NCBI GenBank assembly: GCA_039619475.1
Contig: CM077115.1
Span: forward strand, 448,745,292 to 448,809,291
Direction: 5' to 3'
Length of the DNA stretch: 64,000 bases
DNA from: Icerya purchasi
Taxonomy: Eukaryota; Arthropoda; Insecta; Hemiptera; Monophlebidae
Shown: positions 1-12,720 of the stretch, piece by piece
Layout: each line of letters starts with the position of its first letter
Position numbering within the stretch: position 1 is the first letter of the stretch
Notes under the pieces: generated by a model
What the model saw: only the letters and a program-made list of their open reading frames with translations
Database searches by the model: none
What the model was told of the DNA's origin: nothing
Made by a program: the position numbers and the translations under genes

Positions 1-1871
1 CGGCATAACATATTCTATGTATATAAAATAAAAATCAAAATAAGTGCAAATGTGAGCGAAGACTATAAACGTCACCCAAACAGAAAGAAGTATTTATAAA
101 CAACCGCAATATCTAGTTCTCATAAGCGTTCAGACTGAAAATAAATAGTATTATAATGATGTATAAAATGAGCGCGTAAAATAATGCGTTCCATCTACTG
201 CTAATGTAGCAATGATAGATAAAAATGATCTTTAACACATTATAAGAAGTTTTATTAACACTTTTTTTCTTCTATAATTCAAACAGATTTTTAATTTCCA
301 AGAGCTATACAACATTTTAATATTATTCATTTACAGCTTTTCCACGCTGGCTATTTTCAACATTTCCACATTAAACCATTATCACAATTAATATTATTAC
401 GCGTACTTATTCCACAACTTATAGATTTTATTAACGACAAACCGGTCATTTAGTAAAAATCAGTTGTTCGTTTATTGTATAATAGGTAAATAAAATTTTA
501 AGCCAATATTTCATTATATTAATAAGACTGATTGAAACAACGGTATCTGTAAAAATCAGTAATTTTTGTAGTACTACGTCACATGAATTTCTGGTGAATT
601 TAATTTTTATAAAATTATTATCGTTAAAATTTCACTAACAGAAAGCATCTTTTATGCACATGTTATACCTTACACTCGTAATTCTTAACGCGCTTCTATA
701 CTTTGCATGTATTTTTACTACATTTGCGGTACTTCTTCTTAATTGTTAACGAAGTAAGTTTTTAATATTAATTATATTAAAATCTCGCCATTAATATGCA
801 GTCGTTTAACATAATAATCTGCCTAATAATCAATCAAAATAAAATGTTTTTTATTATATTATTATATATTTTCAATAAATACACGTTCATTTATATTTCA
901 GTTTTTTCTTCAATTTTTGCTACTCTACAAAATAACGAAAAAACACCAGTTCCAAATATTGTCAGTATACATAAATCCACACACACAAACATATATACAT
1001 ATATGTACAGTCGGCATATCTATCTGTTGCTCACCAACTTCTTGTCACAACCTGTAATAATTATTTCAACTTGCAAATCATTTTACTGTTCAAAAACTTT
1101 TCAGTTCCATAAAAATAAATAAACCGATATGTGTAATATTATAAAAACAATTAGCACACTTTACAAAAAAGTAAAATTTTATTAATGAATAACAGCGCAT
1201 TAAGACTGAAGAGTTTTACACTCAGAATAATTCTTCAGCCCATATTAAAAACAAACTATTCCCATGTAACAATTTATGATGGAGTAAATGATTTAAAAAA
1301 TACCATCCAATATCAACCGATTACGAGTAACGTAGTAAATTTTATTATAATTTGTAAACACCACGTATTGTTGTAGACAACATTAAAAATAAATACGTAA
1401 AACAGTGATAAAAGGAAATATCATAAAATATTTAAACAGACCTGCACGAGCATGACCAGCTCTGAAATCTGATTCGTTTCCGGACATATTAAAAAGATTA
1501 AAAATCAAAATAATGCAACAATATTTAAACCAAAACACATGCGACGATATCAATAATTATCGGCGCAATAACGGTAAACTTAACATTGACCTAATTCCCA
1601 CTTCTGGATTTATCGATTTCAATTTATAATCGATAAACCACGATTGAATTATTTGACTATATCAGCGGTAGAAATAGTTAACCCCTTTTTTTTTAAACTA
1701 TTTTTATTTAACCTCTTACTTTATTTGATAAGCAATTCTTATAATAACTGAGTCTTTTTTACGGGAAGCTTGGCTTTATTTATTTGATAAATAAATTTCA
1801 AAGTTCTTACCTTTTTTTTGGAAGACAAGTTGTTCTTCAAAACAATTCTCAAGGATTACAGCGAGGAATGT
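1..1871. other. A+T-rich stretch without a recognisable gene
   Basis: Only short, low-complexity open frames are present, such as a 108-codon frame at 796-1122 rich in Ile, Tyr and Phe. I recognise no protein family, RNA gene or transposon end here. It lies downstream of the minus-strand PGRMC gene. Confidence 0.5.
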
Positions 1872-1927
1872 GAAATGTGAAATATGAAATGTGAAATGTG
1901 AAATATGAAATGTGGAATATGAAATGT
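1872..1927. repeat. 7-bp minisatellite, 8 units
   Basis: Eight tandem units of the 7-mer GAAATGT follow one another, with variant units GAAATAT and GGAATAT alternating with the base unit. The array ends abruptly on the right at a T-run. No coding role is evident. Confidence 0.9.
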
Positions 1928-2900
1928 GTTTTTTTCGAATGTTCATTGCAGCGAATTCGCCGAGCGAGGAAATAATGGTTTGCGATGAAATTATCAAATT
2001 TTTATTCGATCTTTGTTTACTTTCTTCTTTGCTCGTTTGTTGTTTTCATTTTAATATAGGTTTCTGCATTAACGAAGTTTAGTATGTGATAAAGTGGTAC
2101 TCATTTAATCGGTAACAAGTTAAATACTTAGAGCATTAATATAAACTAAAAATTAAACTGTTTATATGTTACAAATATTGAAATAATAAATATTTATACG
2201 TATTAGATTTATAAATAACGCTGAACTTGTTCCAAACTTCTGTATCAGTTTATTTATATATTTATGTAAGATCAAAGTTAAATATTTTGTACAAAAAATT
2301 AAATAATTAACGTTTCACTAAAGTGTAATAATATTTAGTTTTTAGGTTAAATTTCATAATTGTAAATTGACTAACTTAATATCCTAATTGAAACACTCCA
2401 ATATAATTATTGCTTTTAATTCAAAATTTTCTTTAACATTTTATTTTACAATTTTTATCATTATACTTGAAATTTTTCTTGCTAGACATCAATTTTTTTT
2501 CACATTATTCTCCATATTTTACGCTTAAAAAAAAATCGATTTCTTTTTTTTTGAACTGTATTTCTACGGCAAAAAATCAAAAGCTACATTTTCATAGTAA
2601 TTTGGCAAATTGATAGTATTTTGAGTCAATCGCCTCTGTTACATTAATAAAAAATATGAAGGAAAAAAAATTATCTAAAGGGACCGCATTTTTTAAAATT
2701 TTTTGACGAATACTCAGTTTATGTTCACTGATTTTCATCAGTATCTACAAGGTAACTAAATTAAATGGTACCCTTTCTAATGGACAAAGGATCAGTAAAA
2801 TCGGCCCATATGCTTTTTGGAAGACGGTAAAAACTGATAAAAATTTTCTAAGTCATATTTCAATTCTTCTATATAATAATAAAATCCAAAACAATAGATT
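1928..2900. other. A+T-rich spacer
   Basis: A+T-rich DNA with homopolymer runs. I see no coding, RNA or transposon signal that I can support. Confidence 0.5.
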
Positions 2901-2913
2901 TTAAAACTGCATG

Positions 2914-3420
2914 CAGGGACGTAGCTACCGCCGTATCAGCCGTATCACACTATAAAATACGGAATCCCAATAAGATAGTCCAGAAAGGACAAAAATATTT
3001 ATTTCTACAATAGTTTGGAAACGGTTTGACCTATCACAACTGGATCATAAATTACAATTAAACTTCTATTTGTGACAATTTACAACTTTAAACTAAGCGA
3101 TTACCCCGGACGGCAAAAAACCGTCTAGAATTTATGTAATATGGAATTTAGAACAATCTCAAAAATGCCCTTAAAAAAATTGTAATTTATCACCAAATAA
3201 CTCTTTAAAAGCCAAATTCAAAACATAAAACAAAACACATGAGCCCTTTATGGAAATTCAAAAATTATGGTTAAAAAATAATGTTTTTTTTACTTTGTAC
3301 TCTGCTTTTTGGAACGGAGACAAATTCAACAAATCAAAGATCATAAAAATCGGTCTAGCCATCCTTGAGTTATAAGTGGTGTAACTAATCCGACTTTGTT
3401 ATATATATTTATATATATAT
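2914..3420. repeat. candidate dispersed repeat of unknown class
   Basis: The block opens with CAGGGACGTAGCTACC, which looks like a hAT-type end, and closes in an AT microsatellite (about 3400-3421). Phrases such as AAAAATCGGTCTAGCC near 3345 resemble the 3' parts of repeats common in insect genomes. No matching right-hand inverted terminus was found, so the class and borders are guesses. Confidence 0.25.
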
Positions 3421-3479
3421 AGGAATTTAGAATGACTTCAAAAATCACCCTTCTGTACTGTTCACTTGATCATAAAAGT

Positions 3480-4424
3480 TAGGGGCGGATTAAAGATTTT
3501 TTATGGGGCCCGGGACTAATCTTGAATGAGGGACACCCCTTTCGAAGAAAAAAGTGGTGCCAAAATTCAGTATTATATGCGTGCAAACAAACAAAAAAAA
3601 AAAAAAGAAACACCTACTACATATGCATGAATGACTAATAAAATTTAAATTATGCTCTCTTTACAAAATCAACTTTCTTACCCTAAGAAATTAAATACCT
3701 ACATAAATTTATCATATAAATAAAACATGCACGTTAAAATTCCACAATTGTTTATGTACTCGGAAAAAAGTGAATGAAACACGATATGATTTATTAAATT
3801 TTTCGAAATACAATTAATACATTTATAAAATTAGTAATCGATTAAAACTCGCTTTTATTTTAAGTAATTTTTATACGCTTCTAAATAAAATGTATTAACT
3901 TTCAACAAAAAAAAAAAAAACAATAAAATATTGTTAAAATTAAGAATATTTCAAATCATAAAACGTTTTTACATAAAAAAATTGATAACGATTGCACGAA
4001 TATTTGAAAAGAGAATTGTTATTAATCGATTTGTTGAATGTTTATTTATTATTCAATACATACGCTAAGGAACTCACTCATTTTTTTAAGACAATAAATT
4101 AGATTTATTAAAGAAAATTTCTAGAAATATTCATTTTATGTAGTATTCAGTATATTGAGAAAAAAAGAGAAAGTTTCATAGAGAAAAGTATATAATTTTA
4201 TTAATGAACTCGTGTTATTTTTTTATATATAAAAATTTACTGAATTCTTTTTAGGATAAAAAATAAAATTTAAAATCTTGCATTTTTACAGTATTGAGTA
4301 TTTTTGGAAATGAAACTTAAATTATACCTGTGGAAAATTAATTTTTTTTGTGTTTAAGAGCATGGGGCCCCCTGAAGGCTGGGACCTGGGACTATTCTCC
4401 AGCCCCTCCATAGATCTGGCCCTA
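3480..4424. mobile_element. non-autonomous hAT-like DNA transposon
   Basis: The left end reads TAGGGGCGGATTAAAG. The right end, read on the opposite strand, is TAGGGCCAGATCTATGG. Just inside each end are related GC-rich blocks (GGGGCCCGGGACTA on the left; the inverse of CCCAGGTCCC and GGGGGCCCCAT on the right). The flanks ATAAAAGT and GTAAAAAC are only a partial match (5 of 8) for an 8-bp target duplication. The interior is A+T-rich with no transposase. The right border falls inside a LINE endonuclease relic, which supports a real insertion. Confidence 0.5.
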
Positions 4425-4775
4425 GTAAAAACGTAGCCTTGTTTATAATAGGTATTTGTGAAACCATAGGAGTTGATTAAGTTTAGATAACTAGAGTTAG
4501 CTACTGTATCAAGTGTATTTATATTTATGTCCTCTGCTAACATAGCATTATCCTTACATGAAGCAATAACACACCCTTTAACTTCTCTAAAGATAATTTT
4601 CATGATGATAACGTTGGAGTATTTAATATTATCTTTTATGTAAAGAGCAATCCTCCTGATCATCTATTCTCTCGACACTGTATAATGTTTTTATATCCGG
4701 CGATTTTATAACGCATTACTTTATCATCGTAGAGCCAAGTTTCAATTGGCATTATTATATTAAAAAATGAATTCA
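4425..4775 (-). pseudogene. LINE endonuclease relic (Jockey/CR1-like)
   Basis: In the minus direction, patched across one frameshift near 4665, the reading gives TETWLYDDKV, then a Gly-rich segment and ALYIKDNIKYSNV, then DININTLD and YLNLINSYGFTNTYY. These follow the order of the apurinic-like endonuclease of non-LTR retrotransposons: ETW metal-binding motif, ALYIK strand, a decayed GDFN-type motif and the LxxxGF region. The longest frame is 113 codons (4322-4663) and its C-terminus runs into the hAT-like insertion. It is a fragment with no RT beside it. Confidence 0.6.
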
Positions 4776-5539
4776 TCGAAATGTTTTTTTAGACTACAGG
4801 TGTGTTTAAATAAGCTTAAAGCACTATTAATTATAATTTAGTTAGATTTTAATAAAAATTAAAAACTTGGTACTTTAGTTGTTTTTTTTTTTTTTTTAAT
4901 ATTATTAAATTTAATTAAACCAATATAAATTAATATTGATTATTATCATAGCAAAAAGAAGAACGTATTATTGATTATAATGTACTGACGATTTAATATA
5001 ATACTCTAATTTTTGTAAAACAAAAAAAATAAACAGCATGAATGAAGGTATTAATAATAATTAATATCGAGAAGAAATTTTCCGTGAGAAATAAAGTAGG
5101 ATGAAAAAAATAAATACAACAAAATTTATTTCTCTAAACCAATCGTGCAACTCATTTATCCTCAAGTTACTGTTGCACCCAGGGAAATTCAACCAATAAT
5201 TTTAAAAAAATGAAACATAACAAAACTTTATTCTAGCCAAACCAACCATGTAACTCATTAGTCTGTCAATTATTGTTCAGCCGAGAAAGGTACCAAAGCA
5301 AGACTGGTGACAATGTTAATTGATAAATATGACGCACCAGTGCAAAAAGCGATTTTTTTTTTTTTTTTTTTTTTTTTTGACAAGAAATGATGTTAAAGAT
5401 ATTACATATGTAATGAAAATAATAATAGCGAACCTATTAGAAGGCAATAAATGTGTCTGTCGAGGGTTCTTAAATTCCTGTTTAAGAGTAGGATGAACAT
5501 TATCATTAGGACCTGACCTGTAGATTATATATTTACAGG
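4776..5539. other. A+T-rich spacer with poly(T) run
   Basis: A+T-rich, with a long T-run at about 5353-5378. The 76-codon minus frame here is mostly the Lys reading of that run. No family recognised. Confidence 0.5.
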
Positions 5540-6595
5540 AGAACATAAATTTAATGATTATTACGGATTTTCACATGAAAATGTAAAAAATATATTGTCA
5601 AGATTACATGTTGAACAAGATCAAAAAATCATTGAAGAATAGTATGAAGGCTACAAATGATGGAAAGAAAAGGTGTTAATCCATATTTTATTATGCAATA
5701 TTGTGGAAACAAGAAATGTAAAAATTACTGGCCTGCAGTAGATTTTCAAATAAAACTAAAAGAATTATTCCGCCAATTCAATGTATATGAAACAGTATGC
5801 GAATTACTGCAAACATAAAAATTTAACAATAACCATTCAGAAATTATATATACGGGTGAAGTAGTAAAACTAAGAACAATAATAAACAACCCAAGTAGTA
5901 CTTTGAAGAATATGATGATTCCTTATGTATCAGTATCTTATTAGAATTAGAATACTTAATAAACACAAAAAAGGAATCAAATTACTACGACTACACACTG
6001 AAAATTCTAAATGAAAAAGTGAAAGAAGAAATTAAACAAAATTTTAATAAAAAGGATTACACGCAGAAAGAAATTTAACCTAACAAAATATATGCAGTAA
6101 TACATCAGTTTACTTTCAAAACTAAATGAACATAAAGAAATGTATATGTAGCATTTCTAAAATTAACAGCAAAATTGTTTGAAAATAAAAATATCACATA
6201 AGAAAAAAGTGATGCACTAAGCATAATATATGCACTACCTTTCCTATATACACACACATATATATATATATATATATAAGAAAAATAGAGTTTTTAGTGA
6301 ATATAACATAAGAGGAAAAAGAAAGATATATATCCTAGCTATAATTAATAATAAAATAAGAATCATGATTGAAAATAAATATGGAAAATATAGTTCTAGC
6401 AGAGAAGCCCCAAAACAAATAACTGAATCGAAAAATATTATGATGTATTTTAGAGTCCCAAACATACAGATTCCAAAATGGAAATATATATTGGATTAAA
6501 CACAACTGAAAATAAAAATTTTATTGTAAGTTATTTGAATATGAGTACAGAGATTTTAAAAAATACAACAGATACTAATATTCAATAAAACAATT
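5540..6595 (+). pseudogene. decayed AAA-ATPase-like / PD-(D/E)XK (DUF1703-type) protein gene
   Basis: Patched over several stops and frameshifts, the plus strand reads GFSHENVKNILSRL, EEWYEGYK (the W is a stop here), NPYFIMQY, KNYWPAVDFQIKLKEL, LLELEYLINTKKESNYYDYTL, then IMIENKYGK, QITESKNIM and KYILGLNTTENKNFIVSY. This order matches the AAA-ATPase-like plus PD-(D/E)XK C-terminal architecture: a WYDGY-like motif after the ATPase part, then the nuclease core with E-x-K and a QI..KKY helix. The P-loop N-terminal part is not visible. An expanded CA/TA microsatellite (about 6247-6278) interrupts the relic. Family members are widespread in bacteria and some eukaryotic parasites and occur in insects, so old horizontal transfer is an inference only. 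Confidence 0.55.
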
Positions 6596-9282
6596 TAGTT
6601 TTAAATTAATGTGTAAATTATTTCTATACTAAAAACCAAAATAATAATATAATTTGTATACGGTTTAAAAATAAAAAAAATTTATATTAGAGATTGGTAT
6701 GATGAAAATATATCATGTTTTTAAATTTGAATGAAATGAAGATCTTTCAATGCTTAATAAGAAACAATTTAAATTATCAATCTTCATATATTTCAAATAA
6801 ATATAAATTCCAATCGAAAAACAAAGGATAGCGCTGATATATGTTTGAAATTCATTTCATGTTATAGTATTCCAATAAAAAAAAAAACAATATTACACCT
6901 TTACTAATGTCAATTAAATAACTTCTGAGGAGTGTGTATATGTTAACTACTCAAAATGTTGCATATAATAAGTAAAAAATGGAACATTCCCCTAATAACT
7001 AAATGCATTACATGAAGAAGGATATTTTATGTCCCCAAATGGGATTCATAATGATCGTACATAGAATGTTACATCTAATGCAATGCAGAAAATAAACAAA
7101 CATACATTTTTTACCATCTTCCTTAAATGTGGTTCTTGATTTGTTGACGCAAGAAGATTACTGATTGCAGACTTATAAAATGAAACTGATTTATTCTACG
7201 ATGTCAAATAATTGAAAAATTTTTTATTGCGAAACAGAGAAGGAAAGTTGAATTGGATACTTTCTAATAAATTAAGGGGGAAACGCACTCCCATATAAAT
7301 GAAAAATTTGGTGCATGTGTGGAAAATGTAAATTCTGAATCCAGCAGAAGCGTTAAAATAATTATAATTATTACCAAAAAAGAGGCACAGTAAAATAAGT
7401 GATGGATGAGTTGAGTGAGGACTTTTAAACACCTGCTTGTATAGAGCTGGTAAATTATCTATAGCAACGTTCAGCAGCAGCGATTTCCAAAGAAAAGTGT
7501 TTGTACATTCGATGCCGCAATGTTAATTTTATGCATCAGACATTCTTGCTCCGTTCTGGGGCTGCTTTTTTGTGCATTTTGAAACCAACCGTATATTTTT
7601 TTTTCTATAAGGCCGCCGGCCTATTCTCTTGAATGTTGACGGTCACTCGGATGACACGGTCGCACATTTCACACACAATCGGTCCCGTTGTATCCGATTC
7701 GCCAGTGATCAATCAACGCGTGCGCCAAACTTAAGTTCTTCGCACTTTTCATGATGTAATTCGAGCGAAAATGTGTACACTAGTGGTATCGTGTTGGCCT
7801 CCAGTAGCGTGCATGCCGGTTTCTATGGTTTCCATTGTCGCCATGCAGTTTTCAATCCACACTTGATCCAGTCTTCTTGATTTCCAGCTGCAATTGACGA
7901 CACTAAAAGAGCCGCTGCCCTCTTTCAGAGTATGTGCTTATTTAATGGCGACACGACTCACCATGTCACAATGATGTCCTCGGGGATATATGTATGGTCT
8001 TAGTATAGATAAGTTTTACTATTCCTTTCCTCCAAACACGCTTTTTTATTGGCACTCTTTTTCCGCGACTGCTTATTGGTTATTTGTAGCTATAACCTAC
8101 ACACATCTTTGTAAATCTATGGACACATTCCGTTTCGATTAGAGCTCCCCGGATCCAGAAAGGCACTTAGTACCCCCTACCAGAGAGTGGGCATTTATCT
8201 TTTATACAACGGATTTAAATATTATGTAATTCAAATATACAGAACGCCGTTATAGAGTTACACAGATGATAATTTGTAATAATATTTCTGGCTTATAAAC
8301 TTTCAATTTGTTTTTATTTTTAGTAAAAATGCTGCTACATAAAAACGAATTATGCAATACGTATGAAAATCTAGCTTTCGCATCAATATTACTGCTAAAT
8401 GTTTGACCACCGCTTGTGAAACTTACTAATCCATTGATTTTCGAGCAAAGCTTAGTTAATATGTATATTATTAAATGAACAGTTCTGCATATAGCTCTAA
8501 TAACTTTGATAAAATTAACGAATTAGAGGAAATTGTTCTAAGAAATGGAGGCGAACAGTGTTCGTGTTAGTGATCAAACTTCTATTTAAGGTCTAAAAAA
8601 CAGTAAATTTAAAAAATTGCTCATTTACTGTGTTAAATAGAAAATTGAAATTTCGTGATAAAATAAATTTGTTCACGATACTTCTAAAGGCAATTTTAAA
8701 TATTACCCAAACCAAAATACATTTTCAAAATTGAAAATAACAGGGTAACGCGATATTGTAGCTTTCGTATTATTGTTTCATTTTCAAAGGTTTGTGAAAT
8801 CTATGAATACTTCAATTGATCTGAAAGTTTGGAAAAACTCCGAGCAAAGGTGATTTATTATAAATGTAATAACAATTACAACAGTTTTAGGTGATTAGAA
8901 TGATATTGCGGTACCACCACATTCTGTTAAGAAGTCTTGAAGAATCACCGAAGAGATGAGCTCTGTGAATACTGATAACGTTTTTAATTTGTCTGGTAAG
9001 TTACAATTTGTTTGAAGAATCTTCCACGCAGTTTATATAAATATCATAAAAACGTAACGTTTAATCAGTCTACGAAGCGTTATGTCAAATGCTGTTTCTA
9101 TAAGTATAATATTTCCAAAGTTGGACTACAACAGTCAAAATTTCCTTTGTCATTCAGATTTAAGAATTAGCTTTTCTCCCCTAATAGTAGATAATGTAAA
9201 ATAAACGAGCGCGATTGACGATAATTATCTAGTTTAAGCTACGTGGATATGCCATGTGTAAGTTTCCGGTCTGTATGAATAC
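6596..9282. other. gene-poor stretch with a G+C-richer island
   Basis: Mostly A+T-rich. A visibly G+C-richer block lies at about 7440-8180, where the minus strand can be read as protein-like pieces separated by stops, but I could not place it in any family. The rest shows nothing I can support. Confidence 0.4.
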
Positions 9283-9750
9283 CTATAAATAAAGAAAATA
9301 ATTTACCGAAGATACTGCAGTGTTTTTCAATTTAGGACGCGGCGCGTTCCTCGCTTTATTGCGAATATGATGTATTGACATTTTGTCGGATGAATCGACG
9401 CATACCAAAGTTCTTTTTACCCTATTAGATAATTTAGATAGATTTGTACTGCCATATTTAAGTACTTTGAATTTGTATCGGATGCGAGAGAAGATCTCAA
9501 TATCACCGACGATGTGGCTGTGGTAGGTCTGCATTCATCAAGTCCATTGTACTATGTAAGGACGTGGTGGCATCATTTTTACCGTTTCCTTCCATTTATT
9601 TCGATGTGCTTCTGACAACTTGTACCCAGTTATTGTATTTACTTGATCAGCCCACCGTAGTGGGCATCTTCCCCTGGAATGTTTTCCTTGCACCTTACGC
9701 TGTATAATGTTTATTTCCATGGAATTTATGTAACCGAAGTATCTGATCAC
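9283..9750 (-). pseudogene. RTE-clade LINE, C-terminal fragment
   Basis: The minus frame ending at 9538 contains KVQGKHSRGRCPLRWADQV followed by TGYKLSEAHRNKWKETV. This is the basic tail found at the C-terminus of RTE-type reverse transcriptases (GKRSRGRxxxRWxDQV ... A.dR..W). The fragment stops near 9750, where Jockey-like sequence starts. The following frame (9283-9534) may be 3' untranslated sequence. No RT core of the same family adjoins it, so it is a truncated copy. Confidence 0.65.
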
Positions 9751-9764
9751 AAGGTCTGCATTAC

Positions 9765-10580
9765 AAACTGAATATATATGTAACCGAGCAGGCTATTTTG
9801 TGACACGGGCGATAGTTATGTTCTTCCGAGAACGCATCATTTTTTATCCTAAAATTAAAAGTTTTCTCTGATAAATAAAATATATATGTATAATACAAAT
9901 TGTAAGGTAGAAATTCCCTAAAATTTGTACTGTAGTTCAGGGCGCGCCACACTTTGTCAAGCAACATCGAGAAATACAAGGTTAATCGATTAGCCTGATA
10001 CATGGCATTGTCATCGGTACGAAAACCAAACTGATAATGATCTGCCATTATTTTACAACAGGTGATTTTTTAAATTAGTTTCTCTAAAACTTTCGATAAA
10101 GTACAGAGCGAACTAATCAGTAGGTAAGAAGAAACATTGTCTGCGGCGTTTTTCGTTTATATATATCACGATTGCCACCGACCTTTTTCGTGCTTTCGGA
10201 AAAAATGTTATTCCATTGAAAACACATGACATGCGAAATTTGTAGTAGGTGCGAATTTATTTTTCGTGTGATTTTATCTCCGTGCCAGAAGATTTTTGTA
10301 GCGATGTTCCACATTCAAGTATTTTCTTCTTCGGAGAAAGGATCGAACAGTACGCCGAGACTGATAAGCCTCATAGTTATTCGGAAGAAGGTTTTTTGAT
10401 GATTAAGTAGTGGACTGAAGATGCCCAAACCATTTGCTGTATTATTCCTTGATTCGGCCCCATTATTTGTTAAATACAACACTTTAAACGGTTCTTTCAA
10501 TTGTCCTAAAAATTTTTTTGTTTGCGGTACAGAGATTTATTGTGGATGATCGGTGATTGTAGGTATTGATTAAATGTCTC
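9765..10580 (-). pseudogene. Jockey-clade LINE reverse transcriptase relic
   Basis: From high to low coordinates, the minus strand gives a linker (LKEPFKVLYLTNNGAESRNN), a decayed RT entry near 10080-10180, then HYQFGFRTDDNAMYQANRL (the HQFGFR motif) and DKVWRALNY. After that come FREFLPYNLYYTYIFYLSE and TFNFRIKNDAFSEEHNY. This is the order of motifs 1-3 of Jockey RTs. The AFDxVWHxGL motif is partly lost and stops split the reading, so the copy is dead. It abuts an RTE fragment at 9750. Confidence 0.65.
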
Positions 10581-11175
10581 GTTTTTGTATTTACTGATTT
10601 TGTATTTTAACCTGGCCAGTGTAATTCTCCATGTACAAGTTCTTTAGTGATGGGCAGCCATTATGTTGTAATTTTTTCTTGCTGATCGCGTTTATTTTAT
10701 TAATTGTTTAATTTCGAGGGGAACTTTCACACATCACTTCGAGGTTTATCCAATTCATAATTAGTCGAGTTTTTATACGCACATTGTACAACTGCTAATT
10801 CAATATGGTCTGTAGTTTTGATTTAGTTTAATTTTTAAATCTATGTTGTTCTCAATTTTATTAACGAGTTCCCGATTTTCGGGTATAATTTTTGAATTAA
10901 GGTTTATTGGCAAATGATTGAAAGAGAGATTGATAAAAGTTTTGCATTCTCTACTAAAAACATCTGTACTCCCTATATTACGGAAAAGTCCAATATGTTT
11001 CGAAATCTGTTCATGTATTGAGACGTGTTAGACGCATCAGTGAGAAGGCATCAAGCCTAGTTTCCTTCCGGCCTGATTGATTATTCATGATCCCGTATTA
11101 TTTTTGACATTATAGTTATCACCCCATACATATATATATATATATTAATTACAACGTAATTTTTGGGCTACCCCC
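10581..11175. other. spacer without recognised feature
   Basis: May include eroded upstream parts of the Jockey relic on the minus strand. No motif is clear enough to name. Confidence 0.35.
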
Positions 11176-11350
11176 CATTCGAAAAAATGTCCCAATTTTA
11201 TGTAACGCTAAATGTCCCAATTTTATGTAACGTTTGTTATATTTTATAAGATTTTTGTTATTGTTATTTAAAAAATATCACAATTTTATGTAATGAATTA
11301 TGTAACGAAAAATGTAACGAAAAATGTAACGAAAAAATGTCTTAATTTTA
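11176..11350. repeat. imperfect tandem repeat cluster
   Basis: Two near-identical adjacent units contain AATGTCCCAATTTTATGTAA (about 11187-11231). Further on there is a decayed third unit and an array of AAAAATGTAACG units (about 11300-11335). Function unknown. Confidence 0.7.
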
Positions 11351-12612
11351 TATAACGGAAGGTAAATGTTAGAATAGGATTTTTGTGGTTATGTTATTTT
11401 TTGTGTGTGTTGATGCCAGTAAGAATTACGTTGTAAATTTTGATCATTTTATACAAAGTATAGAAGAGAAAGAGACAGGAATGAAAGCAGGAGGAGGCCA
11501 AAGTGGCCAAGTTTATATATATATATATGTAAATCGGTTTCCTACGATTTTGAAAAAGTGCATTATATTCTAATAAAATAATAAACATTAAATAAACATT
11601 AATTAATTGGGAATTGAACATACTACATTCAATTTTGTCGATATAGCATTGTATATATTCTGTTTGTAGAATACGAAAATTTCCGTTTATGTTTCTATAT
11701 TTACTGCTATAATATAATACGCGTACATGCTATATGTGGAGAAAAAAATGATATTGTTTATAAAATGCATTTTTACCAAAATCATTGAACCGCCATGGAT
11801 TCTCAGGATATTGCGCTGTGTACACGTTGCATCCGTGCAATTTATAATTGCTTTTATTTATAAAACGTATCTCCTCGGTATAAATAATGTAACATCGACA
11901 ACATTCCGCGGAAGAAAAATTTCTAGTTCATTCCTGTTTTTGAGAAATGCCATTAACATTCTACATTTATTACTAATACTGAATTGCGTTATTTAAGATC
12001 ATTGTATTAATCTATCGATAACTTGTGTTAAAAGTAATACAAGAGACTCTTATCACATTAATAGTTTTTAGTTCATTTAAAAATGAACTCAACATTGGCG
12101 AGATACCTTTATTATTAAATATAAATGGCCTAAATGCACATTAGACTCGGATGACTTTCATTATTTTAAAACGAAATAAGACGGATTTTATTATAAAACT
12201 GATTCTGTTGTTTCAAAATACAACGCACCCCCTCTGTAGTTTTCACAGAGTGCAAAATTTGGCTGGAGCTCTGTTTCCCCCTCATCTTACATTTTTATGC
12301 GACACACCTCGCACATTATAAACAATAAAATAAAAAGTGTAATTTTAGTAAATTTAAAATTGTATTATCGTTGCGCGCAGAGAACATTATTTACTGTAAG
12401 GCAGATTTCAATTTTCAAAGTTACACCTATCTGTTACATAACGTAACTTTTTGTGTTTTCCTATTTAAATATACACATTTGTGCCACTTCGGTTTTTCTT
12501 TCGTGCAGGTATAATGAAAAAAAGAAAAATTGATTTACATTTTAAATTATACTTACATTTTATAATTTTATAATTTATTTACGAAAATGGCGAAACTTAA
12601 ACAAAATTCATA
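11351..12612. other. A+T-rich spacer
   Basis: Short open frames (62-89 codons) of low-complexity composition only. Nothing recognised. Confidence 0.45.
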
Positions 12613-12639
12613 ATGTTTATTTTACGGTAAAATAAACAT
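12613..12639. repeat. 27-bp perfect palindrome
   Basis: Arms of 13 bp (ATGTTTATTTTAC and its exact complement) flank a single G. It could form a short hairpin. No neighbouring gene explains it. Confidence 0.85.
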
Positions 12640-12720
12640 GTTCGTTTGTCTGTCTAAATTATAATCAGATCTACTAGTATATTATAAAAAGTGTTAAATC
12701 CGTGAGTATTCTTTTATAGT

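Noticed and set aside
796..1122. 108-codon plus ORF with hydrophobic segments
   Set aside because: Ile/Tyr/Phe-rich chance frame in A+T-rich DNA with tandem CA/TA codons. No family resemblance.
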